Positions 28,195 to 36,898 of a stretch of DNA of 64,000 nucleotides are shown piece by piece; position 1 is the stretch's first letter, and every line of letters starts with the position of its first letter. This DNA comes from Streptomyces roseofulvus (GTDB taxonomy: Bacteria; Actinomycetota; Actinomycetes; Streptomycetales; Streptomycetaceae), in NCBI RefSeq assembly GCF_039534915.1, contig NZ_BAAAWE010000001.1, positions 4,278,001 through 4,342,000 of the forward strand. Direction: 5' to 3'. Below the pieces are notes generated by a model, which saw only the letters and a program-made list of their open reading frames with translations, was not told where the DNA came from and did not search any database. Both the position numbers and the translations under genes were made by a program.

Positions 28195-28225
28195 ACAACC
28201 ATCACGGGGGCGGGCCCGTCTCGTA
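28195..28225 (+). promoter_or_regulatory. ECF-sigma-like promoter of FG-GAP gene B
   Basis: ACAACC, 17 bases, then GTCTCGTA matches the element before gene A. The surrounding ggcccgttcccgt / acgggggcgggcc can also form an imperfect hairpin, so overlap with a terminator of gene A is possible. Confidence 0.45.
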
Positions 28226-28298
28226 CAGGGAGACGTGGGGCGCATGCGCGTCCGACCACCCGTCACACCTCTGGATCACCCCCCGGGGAGGGGCCCTC

Positions 28299-31200
28299 TT
28301 GTCACGTACCGCACCCGCGCGGCGGAACCGCACGCGCGCCGTCCTGCTCGCCGCCGTCCTGGCCGCCACCGGCGGGGGGCTCGCGCCCGGCGCGGTCGCC
28401 GCGCCCGGCGCGCCCGTGGTCGGCATCGACCAGCTCGACGTCGACCCCACCTGGCGCACCGCGCCCCGCGCGGAGACGGTCGTCGCCGTCGGCGCGGGCG
28501 GGTACGCGCACCGGGCGGAGGCCGACGACCTGTCGGCGAGCGAGCCGGTGGAGTGGACGGACTTCGCGACCGGAACGAGCCGGTCCCTGGGGCGTGGCGG
28601 CGCGCACGAATTCTTTGCCGAGTTCGGCACCGGAGGACGGTACCTCTGGGTGGATCGGGACTTCGGCAGCTCCGCCCTCCTCGACCTGGAGACTGGCTCG
28701 GAGACGGTCCTGAGCGTCCCCAAGGACACCTCGTATCGCGGGCTCGTCGGCGATCGGCTGCTCTTCCAGCAGTACGAGCCCGGCACCTCGGGCGGTACCA
28801 CCACCGGGTACTTCCTCCGGAGCGCGGCAGCCCCCAACGGGCCCTCCGTTCCCGTGACCGGCTGGCCGGCCGGGGCGGACCTCCACATGGCGCGGCTGGT
28901 CGCCGGGACCCAGGGGGTGGCCGTGCTGAGGTTCGGCCTGAGGGAGACGGGCGTTGAGGGGGACCACCTCGGGCTCGTCGATCTGACGACCGGGCGGATG
29001 CAGGTCCTGCAGGAGCCCACTGCCGCGGACGGCGTGCTCGTCGCGGGCGTCGCCGTCACCGCCGAGCGGATCGCCTGGGTCGACCCCGACCGGACCGTCC
29101 ACATCCGGCAGCGTGCCGACCTCACCGGCCAGGAGACCAGCTACCCGCTTCCCGCGGGACTGAACGCCACCCGGATCGGGCTCGTCGGCGATTGGCTCCT
29201 CACCACGGACGAGCCCGGCACCATCGACGAGGACCTCACCCGTCGCCTGGTCGCTGTCAGTACCACTGGAGAGCAGCAGACGTTGCTCTTGAGCGCCGAG
29301 GAGCGGATCACCCAGTTCGGCGACGGCTCCGGCATGGCGGCCGTCACCGGCGGCACGTCCGCCACCGACTGGGCCGTCCTCAAGGCCGTCCAGGGCAAGG
29401 GGGGCAGCGCCCCGGTCCTGGAGAAGCTGCGCACGGTGCCGCCCATGTCGACCGAGGTAGAGGCCCTCGCGCTGGGTATGGGCAGGCTCACCACGCTGGA
29501 GCGGGACGGCTCGAAGCCGCCTGGCTTCCAGACCCGTTCGCTGTCTGTCGGCCCGCTCCACACTGGCCAGTCCGCGCCTGTGTGGTCTGGCTCGGAGGCG
29601 GGCGCGCAGTGGCTCGACACGCCCGTCTTCGACGGCGGCGACGGGCGTACGGTCGCCGCCCCTCGGATCACGGGCCCAACCCACGTGGTCGTCTCCCGGC
29701 GCACCACTGGGCAGACCACCCGGGTGACGGTAGGCCCGGACGGGGAGATCGCCGACACGTTTGGCCGATGGACGGTCTTCCGGACTGGCATTCACGTCAA
29801 CGGCGAACCTGTCACGGACGGCGAGACTCTCGTCCTGGATATGGACGCGCAGAAGATCGTCTCCCGGCAGAAGCAGGTCGCCGCCGCGCTCTGGGGCGAC
29901 ACCCTCTTCACCGGCACGAGCACGACCGGCCAGGTGGCCCGCAAGGACCTCGTCACCGGCAAGACCCTCGGCACGCTCACGACCGAGTCCGGCTGCGCGC
30001 TGACCGAACTCCAGACGGCCGGCCGCTGGCTCTACTGGGCGTGCGCCGGCTACACCAAGCAGGGCGTCCTCGACCTGAAGAACCCGGCCGCGCCCGTCCG
30101 CATCGCCCTGCCCGCGGACTCGCACCGGGGCGGCCTCCTCGGCGACGGCTACTTCGTGGACCAGGACAGCTCGTACCTTCGGGTCACCCCCTTCCACACT
30201 GGGAAGCTCGGCACCCGCTACGTGCTGACGCAAGCCGAGCCCGTCTTCGGCACTCGCCGCACCACCTGGACCGTCGACCGCTTCGGCGGTGCCGTGGCCT
30301 ACCGGGGTGCCGACCAGCGGGTGCACGCGGTGTGGACGGACATCCCCGCCTCCGACCTGACCGCCGCCTCCTCCTCCGTTCCGGCGAGCCTGCGGCTGCC
30401 CGGGACCTGGAAGGGGTCCTGGACGCTGTCCAAGCCGGCCGCGTCGTACGAGGTGAACATCCGGGAGGCGTACAGCTGGAAGGCCGTGCGCACGGTCCGG
30501 GCGAACGAGACGCGCGGCCGGATCGACGTCACCTGGGACGGCCGGGACGCGGCGGGTCTGCCCGTGCCCAACGGGCCGTACGTCTGGGAGCTGCGCGCCA
30601 CCACCGCCGACGGCAAGGGCCGCGACCTGGTGGCCGGCGGGCGGTTCCCGGTCTCCGGCAGCCGGCCCGCGTTCCGCGACCTCGCCGGGAACGACGCCCT
30701 GGGCGACCTGCTCGCCGTGGACGCGGCCGGCGCGGTCTCCCTCTACCGGGGCAACGGATACGGGAAGTTCGGCGCCCGCACTCCCGGTTCGGGCGGCGCC
30801 TTCCCGGCCGGCACGCTCCTCGTGCCCTTCGGGGACGTGAACGCGGACGGCTGCGCCGACGTGCTCGGCCGCGTCGGCGGCGAGCTGCGGGCCTACCGCC
30901 CGGGCTGCGGCAAGGTCGTCACGGCCTCGGCGCCGTACACCGCGATCGGCTCCGGCTGGAGCCAGTACGACGTGCTGACCTCGCCCGGCGACGTGAACGG
31001 CGACGGACACGCCGACCTCATCGCCCGTCAGGCCGGCACCGGTGACATGTACTTCTACGCCGGCACCGCCGACCACCGCCTGAAGACCCGGGTCCGGATC
31101 GGCACGAACTGGAAGCTGTACAAGAAGATCACCGGCGCGGGCGACCTCGACGGCGACGGCCGCGGCGACCTCCTCGCGGTCGACGGCGCCGGCGTGCTCT

Positions 31201-31448
31201 GGTCCTACTTCGGCACCTCGACCGGCGGCGTCACCCCGCGCGCGAAGGTCGGCGGCGGCTGGCAGGTCTACTCCGCCGTCCAGGGCGCCGGCGACCTCGA
31301 CGGCGACGGCGACAGCGACGTCGTCGCCCGCGACACCTCCGGCCGTCTGTACGCCTACTACTCCTACGGCCGCGGCCGCACCGGCGACCGCTTCGGCTAC
31401 CGCGACCTCGTCGGCTCGGGCTGGAACACCTTCCGCGCCCTCTTCTGA
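28299..31448 (+). CDS. Secreted FG-GAP/VCBS-repeat protein, paralogue B
   Basis: The 1049-residue protein has the same architecture as gene A: signal peptide (TRAVLLAAVLAATGGGLAPGAVA), a long beta-rich central region, a FlgD-Ig-like domain near residues 700-785 (TRGRIDVTWDGRDAAG) and C-terminal FG-GAP repeats (788-1049) with GDVNGDGHADLIAR-type motifs. The start is TTG 28299 with GGGGAGGGG six bases upstream; no ATG or GTG nearby preserves the signal peptide. It lies 144 bases after gene A. The similarity of both genes and their leaders points to a tandem duplication followed by divergence. Confidence 0.8.
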   Translation: MSRTAPARRNRTRAVLLAAVLAATGGGLAPGAVAAPGAPVVGIDQLDVDPTWRTAPRAETVVAVGAGGYAHRAEADDLSASEPVEWTDFATGTSRSLGRGGAHEFFAEFGTGGRYLWVDRDFGSSALLDLETGSETVLSVPKDTSYRGLVGDRLLFQQYEPGTSGGTTTGYFLRSAAAPNGPSVPVTGWPAGADLHMARLVAGTQGVAVLRFGLRETGVEGDHLGLVDLTTGRMQVLQEPTAADGVLVAGVAVTAERIAWVDPDRTVHIRQRADLTGQETSYPLPAGLNATRIGLVGDWLLTTDEPGTIDEDLTRRLVAVSTTGEQQTLLLSAEERITQFGDGSGMAAVTGGTSATDWAVLKAVQGKGGSAPVLEKLRTVPPMSTEVEALALGMGRLTTLERDGSKPPGFQTRSLSVGPLHTGQSAPVWSGSEAGAQWLDTPVFDGGDGRTVAAPRITGPTHVVVSRRTTGQTTRVTVGPDGEIADTFGRWTVFRTGIHVNGEPVTDGETLVLDMDAQKIVSRQKQVAAALWGDTLFTGTSTTGQVARKDLVTGKTLGTLTTESGCALTELQTAGRWLYWACAGYTKQGVLDLKNPAAPVRIALPADSHRGGLLGDGYFVDQDSSYLRVTPFHTGKLGTRYVLTQAEPVFGTRRTTWTVDRFGGAVAYRGADQRVHAVWTDIPASDLTAASSSVPASLRLPGTWKGSWTLSKPAASYEVNIREAYSWKAVRTVRANETRGRIDVTWDGRDAAGLPVPNGPYVWELRATTADGKGRDLVAGGRFPVSGSRPAFRDLAGNDALGDLLAVDAAGAVSLYRGNGYGKFGARTPGSGGAFPAGTLLVPFGDVNADGCADVLGRVGGELRAYRPGCGKVVTASAPYTAIGSGWSQYDVLTSPGDVNGDGHADLIARQAGTGDMYFYAGTADHRLKTRVRIGTNWKLYKKITGAGDLDGDGRGDLLAVDGAGVLWSYFGTSTGGVTPRAKVGGGWQVYSAVQGAGDLDGDGDSDVVARDTSGRLYAYYSYGRGRTGDRFGYRDLVGSGWNTFRALF

Positions 31449-31553
31449 CCCCCCGTCGCCGCGCCCCCTCCCGGGGGCGCGGCGCGGCGTCCGCCGGATA
31501 CCCGATCGGTTCCGGGGGCCTGTCGGGCTATGCTGCACGGTGTGCTCGCACAC

Positions 31554-31626
31554 GGGCCGTTAGCTCAATTGGCAGAGCAGTGGACTTTTAATCCATTGGT
31601 TGTGGGTTCGAGTCCCACACGGCCTA
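31554..31626 (+). tRNA. tRNA-Lys (anticodon TTT)
   Basis: The 73-nt cloverleaf reads on the plus strand. Acceptor GGGCCGT pairs with ACGGCCT with one G-T pair, and the anticodon loop is CTTTTAA. It lies at the boundary between recognised core genes and the accessory locus, but no second copy of its 3' end is visible. Confidence 0.96.
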
Positions 31627-31664
31627 CCGACGGCGGGGGAGGGGTAGCCCTCCGACCTGCCGGG

Positions 31665-31700
31665 AAGCGCCCCGACCGGTTACGACCGGTCGGGGCGCTT
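31665..31700. terminator. Bidirectional terminator between tRNA-Lys and the TetR gene
   Basis: A perfect 16-bp stem aagcgccccgaccggt / accggtcggggcgctt with a four-base loop lies between convergent transcripts. Confidence 0.85.
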
Positions 31701-31716
31701 CGTTGTCCGGGGGGCG

Positions 31717-32346
31717 TCACTCCGGCGGGATCCGGCTCGCGACGCCCTCGATGAAGGTGTTGAGGCCGTACGCGAAGCGTTCCGCCGGGTCGGTGTTCAT
31801 GAGGGAGCCGAGGGCCTCCGCGTACTGGGGCGTCAGCCTGCTCGTGAGCGGGTTCCCACCGCTCTGCCACCCCTCGTCCGGCGTGTAGGCCTGGTTCTGT
31901 TCGTCGAGGGTGTGGCCGAGTACGTAGTAGTAGAGGGAGAAGGCCAGGGAGCCGGCCTGGGCGGGGGCCAGGCCCGCGCCGCAGAGGACGTCGACGACGA
32001 GGCTCCCGGCGGTGATCGAGTTGGCGCCGGTGGCGTGGGTGCCGCTGACGAGGCGCGCGCCGTCCCGGTGCGCCAGCATGGCCGCCCGGAACCGCTCGCC
32101 CAGGATGTAGATCTGATCGCGCCAGGGAGCCTCGGGCAAGGGGGCCCCGACCCCCTCGGTGAGCTTGTTGGCCATCGCTTCCAGCAGGGCCGCCTTGTTC
32201 GGGAAGTGCCGGTAGAGGGCGCCTCCGTGCACGTTGAGCGCAGCACCGAGCTTGCGCATGGTCAGCCCGTCGAGCCCTTCGGCGTCGAGAAACTTCAAGG
32301 CCCCTTCGACCACGTCGGCCTTTCGCAGCAGCATGCGTCGCTCCAT
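31717..32346 (-). CDS. TetR-family transcriptional repressor (TetR class C-terminal domain)
   Basis: The 209-residue regulator has an N-terminal helix-turn-helix (ALKFLDAEGLDGLTMRKLGA, then HGGALYRHFPNKAALLE) and a longer TetR_C-type ligand domain ending TFIEGVASRIPPE, as in classical tetracycline repressors. It diverges from an MFS exporter and almost surely represses it, and itself, through the palindrome between them. I place the start at ATG 32346 (MERRMLLRKADVVEG); the frame extends 18 codons further, but that would overlap the operator region. Confidence 0.88.
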   Translation of the reverse strand: MERRMLLRKADVVEGALKFLDAEGLDGLTMRKLGAALNVHGGALYRHFPNKAALLEAMANKLTEGVGAPLPEAPWRDQIYILGERFRAAMLAHRDGARLVSGTHATGANSITAGSLVVDVLCGAGLAPAQAGSLAFSLYYYVLGHTLDEQNQAYTPDEGWQSGGNPLTSRLTPQYAEALGSLMNTDPAERFAYGLNTFIEGVASRIPPE

Positions 32347-32382
32347 CGTTGACAACCCCCGAATCATATAGCTAACGTAAAC

Positions 32383-32423
32383 GCTGTTCACAGTAAACAA
32401 CGTTCACGGTGAACGTCGTTCAC
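32383..32423. promoter_or_regulatory. TetR/MFS operator with GTTCAC repeats
   Basis: A perfect palindrome ACGTTCAC-G-GTGAACGT occupies 32400-32416. Two more GTTCAC copies flank it. It lies in the 88-base divergent space between the TetR start and the MFS start and ends 18 bases from the MFS start codon, as expected for a TetR operator. Confidence 0.65.
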
Positions 32424-32434
32424 CTGGAGGCGTG

Positions 32435-33934
32435 ATGTCTGCATCCTTAGAGTCACCACCCACCCCCGCGGTCCTGCGGCCGAATCTGCCGCTCGGCGTC
32501 GTGGTGGCCATCTCGTGCGCGGCGCTCTTCATGGTGGTGCTCGACACGACGATCGTCACGCTCGCGCTGCCGCAGATGCGTGAAGCGCTGGACATGTCGG
32601 TCAGCCAGCAGCAGTGGGTCGTCACCGGCTATCTGGTCACTCTCGGCGGCCTGTTGCTGCTGGCCGCGAGGGCGGGCGACCTGTTCAGCCACAAGCGGGT
32701 GTTCCTGTTCGGCATGGTCGTCTTCACCGCCGCCAGCCTCACCGGCGGCCTGGCGACCGACCCGACCATGCTGATCGTGTCCCGCTTCATCCAGGGCATC
32801 GGCGCCGCCGCGCTCACGCCCACCAGCCTGAGCCTCATCACCACGAGTCACACCGACGAGACCCAGCGGCAGCGCGCCCTGGCCCTGTGGAGCATCACCA
32901 TCGCCTTCGCCGGCACGGCCGGCGTACTCCTCGGCGGCGTGCTCACCAGCGAGCTGAACTGGCGGTGGGTGCTCTTCATCAACGTCCCCGTCGGCATCGC
33001 GCTGTTCGCCGCGGCGCTCTGGGCCCTGCTCGCCGCCCGGATCGGCACCAAGCCGGTCCGGCTCGACATCCCCGGCACCCTCTGCGTGACGCTGGGCATC
33101 GGGTCGCTCACCTACGGGCTCTCGCAGGCGGAGGCCGACGGGTGGGGGTCCTCCAGCGTCCTCATCGCCCTCGGCGCGGCGGCGGTCCTCCTCGCGGGCT
33201 TCGTGGCCGTGCAGCTGACCAGCTCGAACCCGCTCATCCCGCGGGCGCTGCTCCGACTGCGCACCCTGCTGCTCGGCAACCTGATCATGCTGATGCTGGG
33301 AGTGGTCCTCAACGCGGCCTTCTTCTTCATCTCCCTGTATCTGCAGCAGGCCATCGGCTACAGCCCCCTGCGGGCCGGTATGGCGATGGTTCCGGTGACG
33401 CTCATCGTCATCGTCGGCGGCTTCGTCTCCCGCAAGCTCGTCCTCGTCCTCGGGCCCCGGAACCTGATCGTCATGGGTGGCCTCGTGGTCGCGGCCGGCA
33501 TGGCCTGGCTGGCCGCGGTGCCCGCCCGTCCCCCGGTCTTCCTGGCCCACATCCTCGGGCCGACGCTGATCGTCGGCATCGGCCTGGGCTTCCTGCTCCT
33601 GGCGATCACGCTCACCGGCACCAACGGTGTCGACACCGAGGACGCCGGCGCGGCCTCCGGTCTGCTCAACACCTCACGCCAGGTCGGCGGAGCCGTCGGT
33701 GTGGCCGTGCTCTCCACCATCGCCGCCACCGCGACCACCGACGCGATCGGGGACTCCGATCCCGTCGAGGCGCTCGTGCACGGCTACAGCGTCGCCTTCC
33801 TGATCTGCGCGGGCGTCATGGTGGTCGTCTCCCTGATCGCCCTGGCCCTGCCGAACATCAAGGCGCCCGGGGCGGAGGCCGAGACGAAGGCCGGCGAGCC
33901 CGGCGGGGAACGGTCGGCGACCGCCACGTCATGA
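32435..33934 (+). CDS. DHA2-family (EmrB/QacA-type) MFS drug exporter
   Basis: This is a proton-driven efflux protein of 499 residues with 14 predicted membrane segments. The N-terminal half shows the DHA2 motif VVLDTTIVTLALPQM (motif D1) and RFIQGIGAAALTPTSLSLI; loop motif A is GRAGDLF-like (ARAGDLFSHKRVF). ATG 32435 has CTGGAGG four bases upstream; GTG 32432 is too close to the site. Its repressor is divergent. Substrate unknown; it could export the product of the neighbouring biosynthetic locus, but the TetR pair may be an independent unit. Confidence 0.88.
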   Translation: MSASLESPPTPAVLRPNLPLGVVVAISCAALFMVVLDTTIVTLALPQMREALDMSVSQQQWVVTGYLVTLGGLLLLAARAGDLFSHKRVFLFGMVVFTAASLTGGLATDPTMLIVSRFIQGIGAAALTPTSLSLITTSHTDETQRQRALALWSITIAFAGTAGVLLGGVLTSELNWRWVLFINVPVGIALFAAALWALLAARIGTKPVRLDIPGTLCVTLGIGSLTYGLSQAEADGWGSSSVLIALGAAAVLLAGFVAVQLTSSNPLIPRALLRLRTLLLGNLIMLMLGVVLNAAFFFISLYLQQAIGYSPLRAGMAMVPVTLIVIVGGFVSRKLVLVLGPRNLIVMGGLVVAAGMAWLAAVPARPPVFLAHILGPTLIVGIGLGFLLLAITLTGTNGVDTEDAGAASGLLNTSRQVGGAVGVAVLSTIAATATTDAIGDSDPVEALVHGYSVAFLICAGVMVVVSLIALALPNIKAPGAEAETKAGEPGGERSATATS

Positions 33935-33942
33935 ACCGGATC

Positions 33943-35274
33943 TCACGCGTCGACGACGGTCCCGCCCGGCAGGGCGGGAAGGCCGGGCGCCGCACCGTCG
34001 ACACCCGGGCGGGGTCCGGTACGGACCTCCCGGTGGGTGACGGCGAGCGGCCCCAGCCCCGCCAGGGCGTCGAGCACCTGGGGCATCAGCGCCCCGGGGG
34101 CCGACCGGGCGGGGACCACGCCGATCGCGTTCACCCCGGTCAGCCAGGCGGCCGTGAGATCACCCGCGGCCGCCAGGCGGCGGACGGCCCGGCCGCCCGC
34201 CGCGGCTTCCGCCTCCAGATGAGCGGCGTCCGGATCGTCGGCGGCCCCCAGGACCAGCATGAGGTCGACGGCCTCGGCCACCGAACGGACGGCCGCCGCC
34301 CGGTCGGTGGCGGCGTAGCAGAGCGCGTCGTAGTGCTGGCCCCGCACCCGGGGGTAGCGCTCGCGCAGAGCGGTGATCATGCCGGCCGCGTCATCGACCG
34401 AGACCCCGGTCTGGACCACGAGAGAAAGCCTCTCCGGATCGACCCCGAACCGCTGAAGATCGGACGCCTGTGCGGCGTCCCGCATCGTCAGCACCGACTC
34501 CGGGGCCTGCGACACCGAAATCCATTCCCCCGCGGTGTCGCGGGCCCCGGTCATCAGCACCACGGTGTCGCCGCGGTGGGCATACGCCGCGACGTCACGA
34601 TGGGCCAGGGAGGCCAGCGGACAGGTGGTGTCCACCACCCCGAGACCGCGTGCGGCGACCTCCGCCCGCACCGGCAGGGGCACGCCGTGCGGCGGGAACA
34701 CCACCACTCCGCCGTCCGGTACGGCGTCCAGATCGTCCACGAAGGCGACACCGGCCTCGGTGAGCCGCGCGATCCGGTCGACCGCGGCGACCGGCCGGCC
34801 GTACACGTACACCGGCGCGTCCCGCCCCGCCTCGCGGGCCGCCCTGAGGGTGGCCTCGACACCCGCACGGGCACCGGCGCAGTCGGGTTCGGGGGCCGCC
34901 ACGAGCAGCCGGCGCGACCGCAGCAGCCCGGCCCACTGGGCGACGAGCTCCGCGCAGAGGTCCACGGCCGCGGGGTCGTCCGCGTGCGCGGCCGCGCCCA
35001 GGCCCACGGCCCGGCCGTCCCGCTCCAGGTAGGAGACCATCACGAGCACCGCGTCGCCGGTGCCGGGGGTTGCCGCCGTCGCGTCCACCGGGTGGAGCCG
35101 GATCCGCCGTCCGCCGGCGTCGGGTTCGCCGCGGCCCAGCGCCGCGGCGAGCAGCGGAGCGGCGGGCGAGCCGACCGTTCCCCGCTCGGGATGCGTGATT
35201 CCGGTGGCCACCACGAGCTCTCCCGGCCGGACCCCGCTGACGGAGAAGCGTTCCACCCGCATCGTGCGATTCAT
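33943..35274 (-). CDS. IspH/LytB-like Fe-S protein with altered active site
   Basis: This 443-residue protein has an IspH-like fold after an N-terminal extension of about 120 residues. The three 4Fe-4S cysteines are kept: Cys132 (DCAGARAG), Cys218 (VVDTTCPLAS) and Cys319 (LCYAATDRAAAV), as is one active-site His (PPHGVP, His196). The HPE segment that carries the second histidine and the catalytic Glu in IspH is replaced by ARDTAGEW (near 244-251). The SxN motif is replaced by DDPDAAHL and the C-terminal AGAS by TGVN. Normal HMBPP reduction is therefore unlikely. It lies downstream of the TTA-containing regulator. Confidence 0.72.
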   Translation of the reverse strand: MNRTMRVERFSVSGVRPGELVVATGITHPERGTVGSPAAPLLAAALGRGEPDAGGRRIRLHPVDATAATPGTGDAVLVMVSYLERDGRAVGLGAAAHADDPAAVDLCAELVAQWAGLLRSRRLLVAAPEPDCAGARAGVEATLRAAREAGRDAPVYVYGRPVAAVDRIARLTEAGVAFVDDLDAVPDGGVVVFPPHGVPLPVRAEVAARGLGVVDTTCPLASLAHRDVAAYAHRGDTVVLMTGARDTAGEWISVSQAPESVLTMRDAAQASDLQRFGVDPERLSLVVQTGVSVDDAAGMITALRERYPRVRGQHYDALCYAATDRAAAVRSVAEAVDLMLVLGAADDPDAAHLEAEAAAGGRAVRRLAAAGDLTAAWLTGVNAIGVVPARSAPGALMPQVLDALAGLGPLAVTHREVRTGPRPGVDGAAPGLPALPGGTVVDA

Positions 35275-35315
35275 GATCACTCACCTCTGATGGCTGAAGG
35301 GGATGTCGTCGGTCC

Positions 35316-36758
35316 TCACGAGGCCACCGTCTCCGGAGTCCAGGCGGTGGCGGTGCGGATCAGCAGCTGCTCGACGGCACGGTGGGTGCGCTGCGGATGA
35401 AGCCGGGATCGCAGGGCGTTCATCGCGGTGGTGGCGCGCCCGCACGTCAGGAAGGCCGAGTCGTCGAGGAAGGCGTGCCAGACGGTGACGGCCTGGTCGA
35501 GCTCGCCCTGGTCCAGGTGCAGCCCGGCGAGCCGGGCGTGGCCGAGGGCGCGCGACCGGCGCTCCCGCTGCGGCCGGTGGCGGGCGGCTTCGGTGAGCGT
35601 GGCGATCGCTCCCTTGCGGTCGCCGAGCAGTGCTCGCACGGCCGCCTCCTGGTTCGCCAGCGACGCGGGGTGGTACCGGCCCATGGCGCCACCGCCGTCC
35701 GCCGCCGTCCCGGAGCACGCCTGGTCCAGACGCCGTTCCGCGGCCGAGATCGCGGTCAGCGCGTGGTGCCGGTCCCCCGCGGCGGCGGCGGCCACCGCGA
35801 CCTGGCCCAGGAAGAACGCCTGGCGGGCGGGGCCGGTGCCGCCCCTGCTGATGGCCGCCGCGGATTCGGCGAGGTGGACGGCGTGCTGACGGTGCCCCAG
35901 GCTCTGCGCCTGCACCGACATGCCGCGCAGCGCGACGGCGTAGCCGGCCGGGTCGTTGTTCTCGCCGGCCAGCCGCAGAGCGGCCCGGTAGTACTGCTGG
36001 CCGAGGCCGTGGCACCCGTCGTCGAAGCACATGAACGCGGCCAGGTACGTGAGCTGCGTGGCGGCCTTGAAGAACCTGCGCCGCAGCGCCGGAGTCCCGG
36101 CGGCATGGAGCCGGGGAGCGATGTCGAAGGCCAGGTAGCAGGAGAGTTCCGCGCGGGCGTGGCCGCCGCCGAAGGAGTCGTCGAGGTCGGAGAAGAGCCG
36201 TACCATCTGCTCGGCCGTGACCACCTGTCCCGGCTCCAGCCGCTGCGCGGACGACGGGTCCGGCCACGGCGGCAGCCCGGGCGGACCGGCCGTGGCCTGC
36301 GCCCATCCGGGCACGTCGAGAGCGGCGACGCGGTAGGCGGTGGCGGACAGCATCCGGCGGCGGCTCTCGCTGGACTGCGCCAGGCCGGCCAGTACCGAAC
36401 CGACGTCCCGGGGCGGGGCATCGGCGTCCGGCGTACCGTCGTCGGCGGCGCGGGAGCGGGGTTCCGGCTGCGGCTCCTCCCGGGCGGCCGGGCCGGTGAC
36501 CGGCCTGGCGAGCCCCAGGTCGGCGAGGCCGACCGGACGGCGCAGCCGGCGCGAGATCGCCTCGGCGATCAGCTCGGGCACGGGCGAACGGGGGCGCCGT
36601 CCGGCCAGCCAGTGCGTCACCGACCGCCGGTCCAGCCGCATCACCACGCCGGACTCGGCGGCCACCGCGTTGACCTGCCGGGCGAAAAAGTCCTCGGTCC
36701 AGCCGGCCTCGGCCAGCAGTCCCCGTAACAGCCTGTTCGGTTCCTTGGACTTCGTCAT
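35316..36758 (-). CDS. TPR-type transcriptional regulator with TTA codon
   Basis: The 480-residue protein starts with an XRE-like DNA-binding part (LLRGLLAEAGWTEDFFARQVNAV, then RLDRRSVTHWLAGRRPRSP, given here in pieces), followed by a linker and a helical tetratricopeptide-like region (about residues 170-470). This layout is common in Streptomyces pathway regulators. Leu11 is encoded by TTA at 36726-36728, so translation should depend on the bldA tRNA. I choose ATG 36758; GTG 36779 would add seven residues. It probably controls the adjacent minus-strand locus. Confidence 0.75.
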   Translation of the reverse strand: MTKSKEPNRLLRGLLAEAGWTEDFFARQVNAVAAESGVVMRLDRRSVTHWLAGRRPRSPVPELIAEAISRRLRRPVGLADLGLARPVTGPAAREEPQPEPRSRAADDGTPDADAPPRDVGSVLAGLAQSSESRRRMLSATAYRVAALDVPGWAQATAGPPGLPPWPDPSSAQRLEPGQVVTAEQMVRLFSDLDDSFGGGHARAELSCYLAFDIAPRLHAAGTPALRRRFFKAATQLTYLAAFMCFDDGCHGLGQQYYRAALRLAGENNDPAGYAVALRGMSVQAQSLGHRQHAVHLAESAAAISRGGTGPARQAFFLGQVAVAAAAAGDRHHALTAISAAERRLDQACSGTAADGGGAMGRYHPASLANQEAAVRALLGDRKGAIATLTEAARHRPQRERRSRALGHARLAGLHLDQGELDQAVTVWHAFLDDSAFLTCGRATTAMNALRSRLHPQRTHRAVEQLLIRTATAWTPETVAS

Positions 36759-36878
36759 GACGCGTACCAGCCCCCCCACTGCCGCGCATTTCCCGAGCCT
36801 GCTGCAGGCCCTTGTCGGCCAAATGGGAGGCTATCAATCTGGTTTGGTCGGGAAATAGTGACGATTGCATCCGTGATC

Positions 36879-36898
36879 GTGAGTTGTGGAGAACTCAC
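36879..36898 (-). terminator. Weak hairpin at the end of the long biosynthetic gene train
   Basis: The dyad gtgagtt-gtggag-aactcac overlaps the stop codon of the phosphopantetheinyl transferase gene. It is only 7 bp long, so it may attenuate rather than stop transcription toward the regulator. Confidence 0.3.

Noticed and set aside
28302..31553. 1083-codon frame antisense to FG-GAP gene B
   Set aside because: It extends to the tRNA-Lys gene and lacks any recognisable motif; the plus-strand product has a signal peptide and FG-GAP repeats.
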